A DNA stretch of 64,000 nt from Prostheceraeus crozeri (Eukaryota > Platyhelminthes > Polycladida > Euryleptidae). Within the stretch, counting starts at the first letter, position 1; each line of letters opens with the position of its first letter. Both the position numbers and the translations under genes were made by a program. This document shows positions 22,499 to 33,419 of this stretch, piece after piece. The stretch lies in the NCBI GenBank assembly GCA_907163375.1, contig CAJQUW010006799.1:37011-101010 (forward strand), read 5' to 3'. The notes below the pieces were generated by a model. The model had not been told where the DNA came from. It was given only the letters and a program-made list of their open reading frames with translations, and did no database searches.

Positions 22499-23129
22499 TT
22501 ATATATATATACGTTTATTTCTTCGGAATGGCAATCAATATAGCAGTTGAATACAAGAGAAGATACAAAATAAAATAGTCAAAGAAGTTTCAGAAAAAGA
22601 TCAATCAGTTCAAAAGTAGCTAATAAATTAGCAAACAGTCGGATGCGCGTCAGAACATCAAATTGTTATAAAGAATTGTACAATACGGTACGAATGTAGA
22701 CGAGCGGCGGGCTGTGGAGCAAAAAGGGATCGTTAAATGTTTTGAGTATGGAAGTGGTTTCGGGACAATGTCATGAAGTTGGTGATGGGGATTCAGCATC
22801 TGACAAAACGTTTTCATTACAAGCCTCTGTCGTCTACCCGTCAGCGCAGGCATGATCTGGCACTTGCATTCGTAGTCACAAATGAGTCGGTGGCATCTTT
22901 TACGGATAAGTTCTAGCCGTCTTGAGTTCTTCAAATTCAGACCAACGAAGAGTGGACAATTGAACTCAAGTATACTTCTAATGTGTGCGTCGTAAACTTT
23001 TATCAGTTCGTCTTTCGTAACACCAGATGATCGAAGTTGTTTCAGCAAAAAGATTCTTCGCGATGCCAGCTTCCAAATATGATTAATGTGATTATCCCAG
23101 GATAAGGTCTCACTAAATACAATCCACAA
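22499..23129 (-). mobile_element. CR1-like LINE, 5'-truncated, with an AATAAA and (TA)n tail
   Basis: The minus strand encodes the end of a CR1/Rex-type RT and its C-terminal region: 'SWDNHINHIWKLASRRIFLL' followed by 'KQLRSSGVTKDELIKVYDAH', 'IRSILEFNCPLFVGL' and 'SRRLELIRKRCHRLI'. The open frame has no ATG because the element is truncated. On the coding strand the 3' end reads GAAGAAATAAACG followed by (TA)n at 22499-22512, the expected poly(A)-signal-plus-microsatellite terminus of such LINEs. Confidence 0.8.
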
Positions 23130-23394
23130 AAAATCTTCATTTCCGTTTTAGTTCTGTAATTACTAAAAAGAGGCAATGAAAAGGAATATTTGTTGCTCGC
23201 TTACAAATATTTTCAAATTCATGCAAAATCAACTTATTTTCACTAGTTTCGTTGCACACAAGGTAAAAACACGTCTATTTCCTATCTAACCCTTTATAAT
23301 ATTAAAGATATTTAATATACACCTTCGATTTTATTAAATGAATTCAAGGGAGATACAGGTGGTATTGTCACCAAATGTGAGATATGCAAATTTT

Positions 23395-24113
23395 TTGCGG
23401 TTTTGCAGAAATTACAACGGAATTGAGTGATCATGATTGTAAGCCAGAAGGAATGATGGTATTTCACAGATTCTCATGAGAGCCTTGGATATTTAATATG
23501 TTTGTTAAAATAGCAATTCGATGGGTTCCTATATACTTTCATGCTCAATCTCAGGAGTATCTTCTTAAGCGAGATCATTTGTCATAACCAACCTGCCACT
23601 GCGATGGTAGAGCAAAATCACATAATGAAAGACAATGATTTCAATTAACTTTGAAAGATGCAAATGTGTCCACATCACTATTCAAATCCAAGAAAAGAAA
23701 CATGAATCTAGTGAATCATAAAATCATGCCGGTGAAAATTGAATTAAAAACCTGAAATTTCAGACAATAAAAAGCACGAATAATATCGCGACTTTTTCAT
23801 GAAGACTTTCACTGTAATACAATTCATGAAATTCCCTTAGTAATCAGCGTGATTTCTCTTTGTTGGGATGCTTATTATCGAATATTAATTGCTTTCGATA
23901 TCCAACTTGTTTCATACTACTTATATAAGAGAGTCATCTCGGTAGTATATAATTTGGTAAATTTTGACTTTTTTAAAAAGTGTTCAAATAATTTTTTGGA
24001 TCACGGGAGCGCAATCTCCTCAAAAAACTTAATCTTGTGATATAAAAATTTTCAATGTACGAGTATACAGATACTTTTTTGAGTCGACACTCATACATCC
24101 CTACTCTATGACT
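23395..24113 (-). repeat. Repeat unit A'-B' (inverted relative to 25138-25850)
   Basis: The left half (23395-23867) is the reverse complement of 25383-25850. It includes CATGCCGGTGAAAATTGAAT, ATCGCGACTTTTTCATGAAG and a Lys/Glu-free AT-rich filler. The right half (23868-24113) is module B in inverted orientation. Similarity is visibly high but broken by small indels. Confidence 0.7.
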
Positions 24114-24144
24114 GTATACATATACTTTTTTCAATCATCGATAA

Positions 24145-24745
24145 GTGTGCCTCCAGACGTCTTTACGCCTTACGAATCTTGCGTCCCTTCCTTTGTGCCA
24201 ACGAACTTGTAAGTGTCTATTGTGGACTTATACGATCTTTACTTGAATATTGCTCCCCCCTTTTAGTGGGAATGTCTCAGCGCAATGTCACGGTGCTTGA
24301 CAAAATTCAAAGGAGAGCCCATCGGATCATATGTTCCAGGGATTGTTCTTGCCAAATTCTTAGTGACCTAACTGATCGACGGAACAACGCAGCTGTTAAA
24401 CTGTTGCAACAGATATCATCCTACACCGATCATCCTCTGCATAATATGTGTCCTCCTAAATCAGCTCGCTCGGGCAAATTTCTGCAAATTCCTTCACGTA
24501 CCTCACGACGACGGAACTCATTTTTCCCGACTTCCATCATCCTTTCAAATGGTACTTGGTGTGAGTGATTTTCCTTTCGCATCGGCTAAATCTTTATGGT
24601 GATTGATGTCATCAGCGACTCAACATTGTGCTATTGATATGCTGTGCTCAGCTCCTTTCCAAATACTGCGAGTGAAATGTCGTAACTTTTGTAACTTATG
24701 ATTTTCATTTATTTCAAATACATACACTACTACTACTATCAAGGG
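24145..24745 (+). mobile_element. CR1-like LINE, 5'-truncated, inside the repeat cluster
   Basis: From 24145 the frame reads 'CASRRLYALRILRPFLCANE' then 'LVSVYCGLIRSLLEYCSPLL', followed by 'LDKIQRRAHRIICSRDCSCQ', equivalent to the LINE at 22650-23129. The copy runs into an AT-rich 3' end with a short ACTACTACTACTA tail near 24727-24738. It separates repeat units A'-B' and A, so it inserted after they formed or marks the junction between them. Confidence 0.75.
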
Positions 24746-24748
24746 AAT

Positions 24749-25135
24749 TTCATGAACCGCATTATAGTGGATGTTTTCATGAAATAGTCGCGATATTATT
24801 CGCGCTTTTTATTGGCTGAAATTTCAAGTTTTTAATTCAACTTTTACCGGCATGATTTCATGATTCACTAAATTCATGGTCCATTTCTTGAATCTGAATA
24901 GTGATATGCACCTATATTTGCATCTTTCAAAGTTAATTGAAATCATTGTCATTGATTATGTGATTTTGCTCTGCCAGTGGCAGGTTGGCTGTGATGATCA
25001 CGCTTAAGAAAAGACTCTTCAGGTTGAGCAAGAAAGTAATGGGAACCCATCGAATTCCTAATTTAACTAACATTAAATTTCCAAGGCTGTCATGATAATC
25101 TGTAAAATATGATTATTCCTTCTGCATTACAACCA
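24749..25135 (+). repeat. Repeat module A
   Basis: This is an inverted copy of 23395-23867 (AAGGGAATTTCATGAA..., TAGTCGCGATATTATTCGCG, ACCGGCATGATTTCATGATT). It is directly repeated at 25383-25850. Confidence 0.65.
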
Positions 25136-25137
25136 TG

Positions 25138-25850
25138 ATCATAAAGTAGGGATATATAGGTAGAGTGTCGACTCAAAAAAGTATCTGTGTACAGTGAACA
25201 TTTTTATATCAAAAGACTCAGTTTTTTGCGGAGATTACGCTCCCTTGGTCCAAAACATTATTTGAGCACTTTTGAAAAAGTCAAAATTTGCCCATTTATA
25301 TACTACCGAGATGACTTTCCTATATAAGTAGTATGAAACAAGTTGGATATCAAAAGGAATGAATATTTGATAATGAGCATCCCAACAAAGCGGAAATTAA
25401 GCTGATTATCAAGGAAATCTAATGATCGGCATTATAATGGAAGTCTTCATGAAAAAGTCGAGATGTTATCCGTGTTTTCTTGGCTGAAATTTTAAGTTTT
25501 CAATTCAATTTTCACCGGCATGATTTCATGATTCACTATAAATTCATGTCTCATTTCTTGAATCCGCATAATTATGTGGACCCATATGCATCTTTCAAAG
25601 TTGATTGAAATCATTGTCTTTGAATCTAGATTTTGCTCTACCAGTGGCAGGTTGCTTTGTGATCACGCTTTAGAAGATTCTCTTGAGGTTGAGCACGAAA
25701 GCAAGCAGGTCATCGAGTTGCTTATTTTAAAAACATTACCTACCTCTCCAAGGCTGTCATGACACGGAGGATCTGTAAAATAATATCATTTCCTTCTGCT
25801 ATGCTATCATGATCAGTCAATTCCGTTGTAATTTCTTTCAAAACTGCATA
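25138..25850 (+). repeat. Repeat unit B-A
   Basis: Module B (25138-25382) is followed by module A (25383-25850). Module C is present inverted at 25905-25970 (GTGTATACACATTGGGG... AACTCCGC), and a fragment of module A lies inverted at 26056-26130. A (CAA)n microsatellite sits at about 26003-26022. No coding region is associated. Confidence 0.65.
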
Positions 25851-26130
25851 AATGTGCATGTCACATCTGGAACAAATTCAGACTGTATGTCCTTTGAGTT
25901 CATTTAATAAATTCGAGTGTATACACATTGGGGATTTAATAAATGCGGAGTTGCCACTCTACCATCTACTATATGGCCATGACTGCACGAATCCTAGACA
26001 TCGAACAACAACAACAACAACAACTAGGCCTTTATGATTAATGTTCGATGTCTGTGGCACGAATGATATCGCGACTTTTTCATGAAGACTTCCATTATAA
26101 TACGGATCATAAATCTCCCTTTTTAATCTG

Positions 26131-27800
26131 CTTGATTTCAACTAAGCTAGTTTGATACCACAGGACAATGAGTAAACTATACCTGAGAGTACATGTCGAT
26201 TAAAATTAGCATTAGGGAAAAAATGAATGGAAGTCTTTTGTTTATCTACTGCAGTTTATATATAATACAACTTTGTGCAATTTCAAAATTGCGAATTCAA
26301 TCAGCTGATGCCATTTACGAGAAGAACTCACTGTCTGCTATATGTAGTGTTTTCCTTCAATTGGGCGTGACAAATGCGACCTTCTCCATATAGAGTTGTT
26401 TCATATGTTTCCATTTGCAACCGTGAGTACCTCATATGTGCCAGCTGTCTGCAAGATAGCCCAAAGAATAGTGAAATAAGTAAATGTTGAAACTTAATTG
26501 TCGCAATATCACAAACGAAGTTTTGATACTATTCCTTATACTATTTCTTATATCATATTACATCAGCGAACTTTAAACCTTTGAATCTATTCGGTTTTGC
26601 AGTGTCGGAGAACATAATGTCAGTTTTACAAGCATCAAGTCATATGATTGATATCAAGTCAAAACTCCGTTGTATGTACTCGATGAATGAAATGCGAAAT
26701 TGCTCAGAAGTGAAGCTGGTTACCGTCTCTTAAATTGTTGATGACTATTTCCTTCAAAGTCATTCCATTTCTTTCAACATTTTCTCTTGGTTATTGATCA
26801 ACTTTCTACTATTTAATGAACTGTTCTCCCTTCAAAGTTCAAACATGCAAGTAAAATCAGAGTGAATATGAGGATCATGAATATAGAAGGTCATATATTT
26901 CACTTTAATTTATTGAAGTCTTTATTTATGTCTGCGATGCAGGATCGTAAAAAAGATAAGCTCCTAATTTGTAAAAGAATAAACCGGTGGAGTGAAACAT
27001 GTTTGCCCGATCTACTTATCTTGTTTTAAGTGAGATTTCTTTTCTTGGATTTCGTTACAGCTAAATCACTACATGATAAAACATACTTTAGCGATTAATA
27101 GCCATGACAAGTCTTTTATGTCTGTCTCAATTAGCTTGTATCGGTAGACTTGCCAATTATATCTGTAGGGAATCGATGAAGAAATATATTTTTGATAAAT
27201 TCCACACAGTCCATGGAATGAACATCAAGCAAACATGACTACATTACATAAAGCAATACTGATTTATTTGCCTTGACTTATTTACGTTACCTAAATTTAA
27301 GAAGTACGTCGAGAAGAACAACTGACCAGTTTTATCTCATTTTAATCCAGTTATTATATGTTCAAAGTATTCAAAATATGTTGAAAGGAATTTTTATCAT
27401 GCATTTTAAATATTTTTGAATCCGTATGTGATTATGAACAACTTCACATCTTGTACATCGAGCAGTGAAATGTCACATCTCATTCAACGAGTCGTACTCG
27501 ATGAGTGGACACTTCCTATTGTCGATGTGATGCCAGCGTTGAGAAACCAAATTAAGCAGAATGTCTAATTACTAGGATAACTGGTGTGTAATATGCATGA
27601 ATAGAATAAAGTTTTAGCAATGACGGCTTAAAAAGGATCACAAGAATCGCAAGTGCTGTTTTACATATGCGTCAACAATGGTATCAGATTTAGTCGCTAC
27701 GCAATTAGTCACTACCTTCATGATTCAGTAGAATCAACAAATCTTTATGAATAGTGCGCGGCAGCAAGTTGTCATACAACGTAAAAAGTCGTTAGATATG
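26131..27800. other. Spacer, no gene recognised
   Basis: AT-rich sequence with one 66-codon hydrophobic frame at 26193-26393 that I cannot assign. No repeats are evident. Confidence 0.4.
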
Positions 27801-27801
27801 A

Positions 27802-27845
27802 ATATCCAATCTTCATGAACATGTTATAGTTAGAACATGTATATA
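27802..27845. repeat. 44-bp direct repeat flanking the Tc1-like element (left copy)
   Basis: The copy from ATATCCAATCTTCATGAACA to ...GTATATA matches 29792-29835 with a single C/T difference. The left copy abuts the transposon's CAGT end at a TA. Each copy contains the short inverted repeat ACATGTT / AACATGT. Confidence 0.85.
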
Positions 27846-28001
27846 CAGTCCGTTTCATAAAAAGTGGATCATCCTAAAATTTGACTAAATAAAACATAAG
27901 TATGATACAGAAAGCATTTTCATGTTATTTCATGTCCCTAATATATTTAAATGTCTTTATATAATCTGATAAGCTATGATACAGTAACGGTTCTAAAGAA
28001 G

Positions 28002-28997
28002 CTAATATTTTGTGGCCCTACCCTTATTGTCAATGACATTACCAATTCGTCTAGGCATTGATTCGATGATGTCGTTGATTTTTGACTGATCTAACTTTCT
28101 CCACTCTCTTTTTAACAGTGACGTAAGTTGTGATACGCCATCTGTAGGTAGCAGTGAACGACGAACGCTACGTTTTAGAATACTCAATACATTTTCTATG
28201 GGATTCAGATCAGGAGAACGAGCTGGCCAAGATAATGTCCTAAGCCCTAATTGAGACTTGCATAAGTTGACTCTACTACTCCTGTGACACGTAGCATTAT
28301 CATCCATAAATAACCAAGTCGATGGATCACCAAGTTGATCTGTCATTTGGCCAATGTTCATTCGTAAAACATTCACATAGCGTTCAGAATTCATGGTTCC
28401 TTGCTGTATGTGAAGTTCAGAGCGGCCATTGGTCCAAATGCCAGCCCAAATCAGTAGAATCGCACCACCTTGTACCCGGGGACGATGTAAATGTCTCGGA
28501 ATTTCCTGATCAGATTTTATCCATAATCTCAATCGACCATCACTATCCTTTAGACGGACTGATGCCTCATCAGACCAGACAACCCGATCCCATTGATTTC
28601 GCCAGTGACAATGACTCATTGCCCATCTGAGACCTCTTTTTGTATGCTGATCTGATAATTCGATCTGAGAGGGCCTCTTACAGCTCTTGAAATTCGACTC
28701 AATAAGTCTTCTACGAATAGTGGACTTAGAAATAGACGAGTCTAGTGCAGCCATCTCAGTTAACGAGAGACTTGGATCAACTTTAGCAAATCTCAAAATT
28801 AGGCGGTCTCTACGTTTGGATGTTTTGCGTGGACGGCCAGAGCCCTCTTTACGACAGAATCGAAAATCATCATTATGCCATCGATGCACATTTGTGCAAG
28901 GGACATTTAGTCGCTTGCTTGTAGCTCGCAAAGAAAACCCTAGTTCTAGCAAGGCTGACACTTTGCCTTTTGTGAATGCGATCTCATTATTGTTCAT
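28002..28997 (-). CDS. Tc1-like transposase, intact DD34E
   Basis: This 331-residue protein has the usual Tc1 length. An N-terminal helix-turn-helix (residues about 10-45) is followed by the 'GSGRPRK' linker (52-58) and a second helix-turn-helix ('SLTEMAAL...SKSTIRRRL', about 77-100). The RNase H-like catalytic core follows, with Asp143 in 'WSDEAS', Asp233 in 'MDDNATCH' and Glu268 in 'SPDLNPIEN', a spacing of 34. The ATG at 28997 precedes the HTH directly. No stop or frameshift interrupts it, so the protein could be functional even though one transposon end is shortened. It would bind the inverted ends and cut and paste at TA. Confidence 0.92.
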   Translation of the reverse strand: MNNNEIAFTKGKVSALLELGFSLRATSKRLNVPCTNVHRWHNDDFRFCRKEGSGRPRKTSKRRDRLILRFAKVDPSLSLTEMAALDSSISKSTIRRRLIESNFKSCKRPSQIELSDQHTKRGLRWAMSHCHWRNQWDRVVWSDEASVRLKDSDGRLRLWIKSDQEIPRHLHRPRVQGGAILLIWAGIWTNGRSELHIQQGTMNSERYVNVLRMNIGQMTDQLGDPSTWLFMDDNATCHRSSRVNLCKSQLGLRTLSWPARSPDLNPIENVLSILKRSVRRSLLPTDGVSQLTSLLKREWRKLDQSKINDIIESMPRRIGNVIDNKGRATKY

Positions 28998-29339
28998 TTG
29001 TGCTTTGTATTGTTTTCAACCGGTAAGAGATAGATTTCTAGCTGAAAGCAATCAGGAGTGCTGCCAACACCACCGCAACGAAGTCAGGAAGCTATGGAAC
29101 ATGAAGTCCATTTAATCACATGTAGCAGTTACATTATTGTTGATGAATAATGGTACTATACTGGCTCTGATTGACCGATTTTCTTTATTTTTGTTTTGCT
29201 TGATAGCTTTTGGCTTGTAGAACAACATATTACATAACAAAGGAAGCAAATGTAATTTTATAAGAGTGAGGTATGATTTTGTGTAACATTGCTAAATGAA
29301 GATCAAATTATCTAATACTTTTTATCTATAACAGGAAAA

Positions 29340-29664
29340 CAACTCAATATTCATGCTTGAAGTATTTTTCTGATTATGAGTTTTGTACCTTTGAAGATGC
29401 CACCAATCGTATTTGTAACAGACTGTTTGACAACATCGTAAAGTCGTGTGACCATCCACTTCGTGTTATTTTTGAAGAAAGATTCCCGACGTCGCTCAAT
29501 ACTTGTGTATTAAGAGCACCCTTTGCGAAGACAAGCAGATATTCGAACTCTTTTATTCGCTATGGACGTTTTTAATTGTTAATTGTCTTGATTTGTATGC
29601 TATGTAATGATTTCACCGCACTTGTGAAACAATAAAGAGCCTATTCTATTCTATTCTATTCTTG
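29340..29664 (+). mobile_element. CR1-like LINE 3' end with a (TATTC)n tail
   Basis: A 72-codon frame (29357-29575) ends 'HPLRVIFEERFPTSLNTCVL' then 'RAPFAKTSRYSNSFIRYGRF', matching the extreme C-terminus of CR1/Rex-type polyproteins. A short UTR follows with AATAAA (29630) and a TATTC pentamer repeat (29643-29663). It is 5'-truncated and lies inside the Tc1-like element. Confidence 0.7.
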
Positions 29665-29791
29665 AAATTTCCAACAATGATATTAGTAAGCACAACTGAC
29701 ATATCTTCTAAATTTCAGAGAAATTCGTTCAAGTTTGGCGGAGTTAGACAAAGTTGAAGTTAAGGCGATGTTTAAGGGTGATCCATTTTTT

Positions 29792-29835
29792 ATATCCAAT
29801 CTTTATGAACATGTTATAGTTAGAACATGTATATA
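29792..29835. repeat. 44-bp direct repeat flanking the Tc1-like element (right copy)
   Basis: See 27802-27845. Host-like sequence TTTATTCATGCAGG continues after this copy, so the left copy appears to be the added one. Confidence 0.85.
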
Positions 29836-29989
29836 TTTATTCATGCAGGCCTATGTATCTCACAAAAAGTTGGATTTAAAAGAATGATAGTGACCTACTT
29901 ACCGGGTGCCTTGCTATGGATGTGATTAGGACCTAGGATATGACGAGCTGACCAGTTACATGCACATCTGCAAGATGCCTTAATGCAGG

Positions 29990-30915
29990 GGTCGGCACCC
30001 TGCGTCCCGGGAACCCTTCTGACAGGCACGCGGGAACAGAGGGAGATATGTATTCATATGCGGAAGACGTAGGTGGAGACTAGGATGAGCCTGGAAGCAA
30101 ACTTCAATACGCCAGCTCTATATCCTCCCACTTTAAGGGGAGGTCCTGACTTCGATTCGTCCATTACTTAAGTCCAGACCATGTCACATCCTCTGCTCTT
30201 TGGTACGGCTTCACACCGGGGAGCTTCGACACTCCACGCCTACTGACTAGGAAGCTGTACATCAAGGCTTAAACACTTCACCGATTTCGGACGAGGATAT
30301 CAGTTTTTCAATTAACAGTTTCTTCATCATTCACCGTCCTTGCTTCGAGGGTTGAGCTCACTGTCACAAGCCGTCTCCAAACGGACACGTTACTCGCGTG
30401 CCGAGTCAAACTGACAAACGATTGTCCCGTCCAACGCTCACATCCCGAATGCCAATTGATCCTTGTGCTCCAGCCAGTCTCTTCTTTAGCGAAATCGGAT
30501 TGAGTGTGACTCCCAAATAGGGGCCAAATTGCCCAGGATTGCTGTGATCTCCGTTTTTCTCAGGCGTATATCGGTCGTACATCGTGCGTCAACTGTGTTA
30601 TCGCTACCTACGCACGTAAAGGCATTTGCACTATGGAGTTGGTCTCCATCGACTGTGACATTAGCTGCCTGCCCATCAGTCGACATGACTCTTGAGGTGA
30701 AGTCCGCACTACCGGCTCGTCTTCACAACCCTACATGCATGTCTTGCAACTCGGTTTTTGTCTTACATATCAGAACCACTTCGTCTGCGTATCGTAAGTT
30801 TGTCAGTAGCGAACCGTTGAACATCAGTAATGGCATATTAACGGATTTAGCATTTAGAGAGTTTATACACATAGTACGCCATTTCCAATCGGTCGCTCAA
30901 ACACTACTTAGTTAA
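29990..30915 (-). mobile_element. Degenerate LINE fragment (RTE-like)
   Basis: On the minus strand 30486-30686 reads 'VTVDGDQLHSANAFTCVGSD' then 'ARCTTDIRLRKTEITAILG', which fits the RT C-terminal stretch where functional copies have 'F.YLGS' and 'DI..RI'. Neighbouring sequence is more GC-rich than the background and full of stops. The exact ends are not visible. Confidence 0.5.
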
Positions 30916-31030
30916 TCGACCGTGCTGTAGGATAAATGCGCATAATAGATAAGATAAATTTTATTTCAGCAGCATTTCATCAAAACACGAGAAAATGTAA
31001 AGAAGCTCTACGCTGCAACTTTCATTTTAT

Positions 31031-31068
31031 TGACCTATATTTCGATTTCTCAGCCAGCATCAGGGTCA
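31031..31068 (-). ncRNA. Hammerhead-ribozyme-like motif, Penelope copy 1 (decayed)
   Basis: On the minus strand TGACC precedes CTGATGC, a short stem, CGAAA, TATA and then GGTCA. The outer TGACC/GGTCA can pair. The core matches CUGANGA...GAAA except for C in place of the last A. It lies about 130 bases past the GIY-YIG frame of the element at 31198-32391. Penelope-like elements are known to carry hammerhead motifs in their terminal repeats. Confidence 0.4.
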
Positions 31069-31197
31069 GATGGCATTAAAAAGACGGTAACGTTAACTTG
31101 AGGGGAAATTTAAAATTCAAGAGTGGGATTCACAGAGGAATGAAGGTATTGATGTACAATACTAGGATAATTATATTATGGTCACAGAAATAAAAAG

Positions 31198-32391
31198 TCA
31201 CGCAACACCTCCCTCTCCCCCCTTGAGTTCATTGCTGGACGCAGATATAATGAAAATTGCGTCTCTAATTCTGAGATTGGCAGTATCAATGTCTTTGGCC
31301 AATACTTTTGTGCTCACTGAGTTGTTGTGACAGAGTTGTAAATGTTTGAATACTGATGACTCCGGTCGGGTAGGATGTTCTTTCACTCTGATATGCAGAG
31401 GTCTTATTGAAGACCCGACGTATGTGGCAAAACACTCTGTGCACTGAAGTTGGTCTAGTGTTATTTTTGTGACAGTTGATGTTATTGAGAAGACAATTGT
31501 TAAGGCTTCAGATGTTCGATTCATTTCTGTATTTGTTTTGAAGTGCGTGACATAGTGTTGTTGTTCTATGAGCTACCTGGCTTTGATTTCTTCGCGTTTG
31601 AAGATACGCGTTATTCTTCTATCGCCACGATCTAACAAGTATGGTAGTTTCAGGTACATGTAGTCATATTGCGTTCTATTTCTTCGTTTATTGCGTCTCA
31701 ATTGTTTAATAAATTTATATGGATATTCGCAGTTTCTGAGGATCCTGACAAACTCTTGTGTTTCCCGTATTTTGTTTTCTATGTTCGTTCACCTTTCATT
31801 AATTCTTGTTCTTTCATTTGCATTAATTGCGAACTTTGAGTGCTTTGACATGAACGGTCTGTGGTAAATGAAAATGTTCATTTTAGCAGGTTTCTTGCAG
31901 AAACGGAATTCAGGTTGCTCATTGGGTATCACTTTCACCTTGAAGTTCAGAAGACTTAAGTGCTTGTCCATCTTCTGAGAGTTCGATCTCTAATTTGATA
32001 TTGAGATGTTGTTGATTTGAGAAATCACCAAGAGAATGCGTTTCGTTAGCGTCTGATACCAAAACGAAGCAATCGTCCACGTATCGTTCGAAGAGGGAAA
32101 CTGGTCCGAAATATCTTAAAGCCTCTTGCTCAATTGTGTCCAAGAGTAAAATTGCCAAGAGACGGACAAGCCCATGGGTAAGCCACTAATCTGTTGGTAT
32201 ACACGTATGTTGCCTTGAAATGGAAAGTAAGTGTCGGACAGAATGACATGTAATAACTTGCCAATATCTCCTGGTGAAAACAGTCCAAGTCTTTCGATGT
32301 GATGTTGGTTAAGTTTTTGTACGTTCTGTATAGCGCAAAGTAAGTATATAAAAGAACATTTTTGTGCATTCTGATTCTCACATGCCAACAA
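31198..32391 (-). mobile_element. Penelope-like element, copy 1 (RT and GIY-YIG, frameshifted)
   Basis: From right to left on the minus strand, 'SDTYFPFQGNIRVYQQISGL' then 'PMGL' and 'ERYVDDCFVLVSD' (RT motifs with the YVDD active site) occupy 31919-32391. 'KVIPNEQPEFRFCKKPAKMN' lies at 31789-31971. The GIY-YIG domain at 31198-31524 reads 'LDQLQCTECFATYVGSSIRP' then 'LHIRVKEH' and 'SSVFKHLQ'. Frames shift several times, so it is inactive. It is 5'-truncated at about 32391, where the opposite-strand copy begins. Confidence 0.85.
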
Positions 32392-33106
32392 AGACCAAAA
32401 TGAATTTCATAATAAATGAAAAGAAGAGAATTTCTGATCGGTGTTCAGATGAATCATCACGCATGAAACACGAAAAAGATTTTGACAACCGTCTACGCAT
32501 AGATGGCTATAACGAACAAATTATAAAATCCTCGAATACAAAAATACAACAGCACTAGAAAAGAACAAAACGAAAAATACGAGTAGATAACAATCAATGG
32601 ATGAATAAAAATGTTCTATATTTTCCTTTCCCATACATTTCAGACAACATTGACTCACGGATAAGACGTGTTTTCCAACGGCATAGACTTAATGTTCGAC
32701 TAACAAGACGCAATAAAAGACTTCGTCAACAACTGAAACGAAATAAAACAAGTAAAACTCTATCATGTTCTCTTGCAAACTGCAAAATAAAAAACAAAAA
32801 ATTATGCAACCGAAGAAACATTATCTACAAAATCAACTTCAACAAGTGTGATGAATTTTATATTGGCAGTACCATGTGACCTCTTCACGTCCGCTTCAAA
32901 GAACATACCACAAATCCTTCATCTTCCGTATTTAAGCATATTAGAACGTCTCAAGTACAACATTCCGACCTCAATATTGACATTCTGGCTCACGATCATG
33001 ACAATACAAATTTAAGACTACGTGAAGCATTCATTATTAATAAACATAAACCTAAAATAAATAATAGAGCTGAACTTGACAGTTACCGTGATTTCCTTTT
33101 TTACTA
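32380..33106 (+). mobile_element. Penelope-like element, copy 2 (pre-GIY linker and GIY-YIG)
   Basis: The plus strand carries 'FDNRLRIDGYNEQIIKS' (32480-32530) and the linker 'SDNIDSRIRRVFQRHRLNVR'. The GIY-YIG domain follows: 'NIIYKINFNKCDEFYIGSTM', a TGA at 32877, then in frame 'PLHVRFKEHTTNPSSSVFKH' to 'LRLREAFIINKHKPKINNR' and a stop at 33104-33106. It is collinear with, but well diverged from, copy 1. Its 5'-truncated end abuts that of copy 1, giving a back-to-back arrangement. Confidence 0.85.
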
Positions 33107-33313
33107 ATGATGACTTTTCACTTTTTCACTGCCTCATCTACCATAGAATTCATCAATCGTGTCAGGTCAATTTTTGCTACTGATAAAGATATGTAATCCA
33201 GTACAACCTGCTCATATCTACATCCTATCATATCATTGTAAATCATCATCATCTCTTTGTAAATATCATTTTCAAATTCCTTATATTTCAAGCTTCTAGT
33301 AACCCTAGTCTTT

Positions 33314-33359
33314 TGTACCTGAAGATGATCACTGGATGGTAATCGAAAAATTTTGTACA
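33314..33359 (+). ncRNA. Hammerhead-ribozyme-like motif, Penelope copy 2
   Basis: TGTAC is followed by CTGAAGA (matching CUGANGA), a weak stem-loop, then CGAAA, a short T-run and GTACA. TGTAC/GTACA pair to close the fold and the base before GTACA satisfies the NUH rule. The motif lies about 210 bases after the GIY-YIG stop, like the motif behind copy 1. Stem II is only about 3 bp, so activity is uncertain. Confidence 0.45.
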
Positions 33360-33419
33360 TTATAACTTATAATTATAATTAACATTTAAAAAATTCCTGG
33401 CTCTTTCCAACTCAAAAAT

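Larger units (their letters stand above)
27846..29791 (-). mobile_element. Tc1-like transposon with one intact and one shortened end
   Basis: The left end starts TA-CAGTCCGTTTCATAAAAAG and goes on TGGATCATCC, a typical Tc1 terminus. The right end carries only the inner part (minus strand TAAAAAATGGATCACCCTT), so about 14 outer bases including CAGT are missing there. The transposase lies inside on the minus strand, and a 5'-truncated LINE (29340-29664) sits within the right flank of the element. Confidence 0.75.

Noticed and set aside
25995-26025. CAA/AAC repeat run as a possible CRISPR-like or satellite array
   Set aside because: A simple trinucleotide microsatellite; nothing in the window has a repeat-spacer pattern.
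28322-28630. Plus-strand frames within 28322-29115
   Set aside because: Shadows of the intact transposase on the minus strand.
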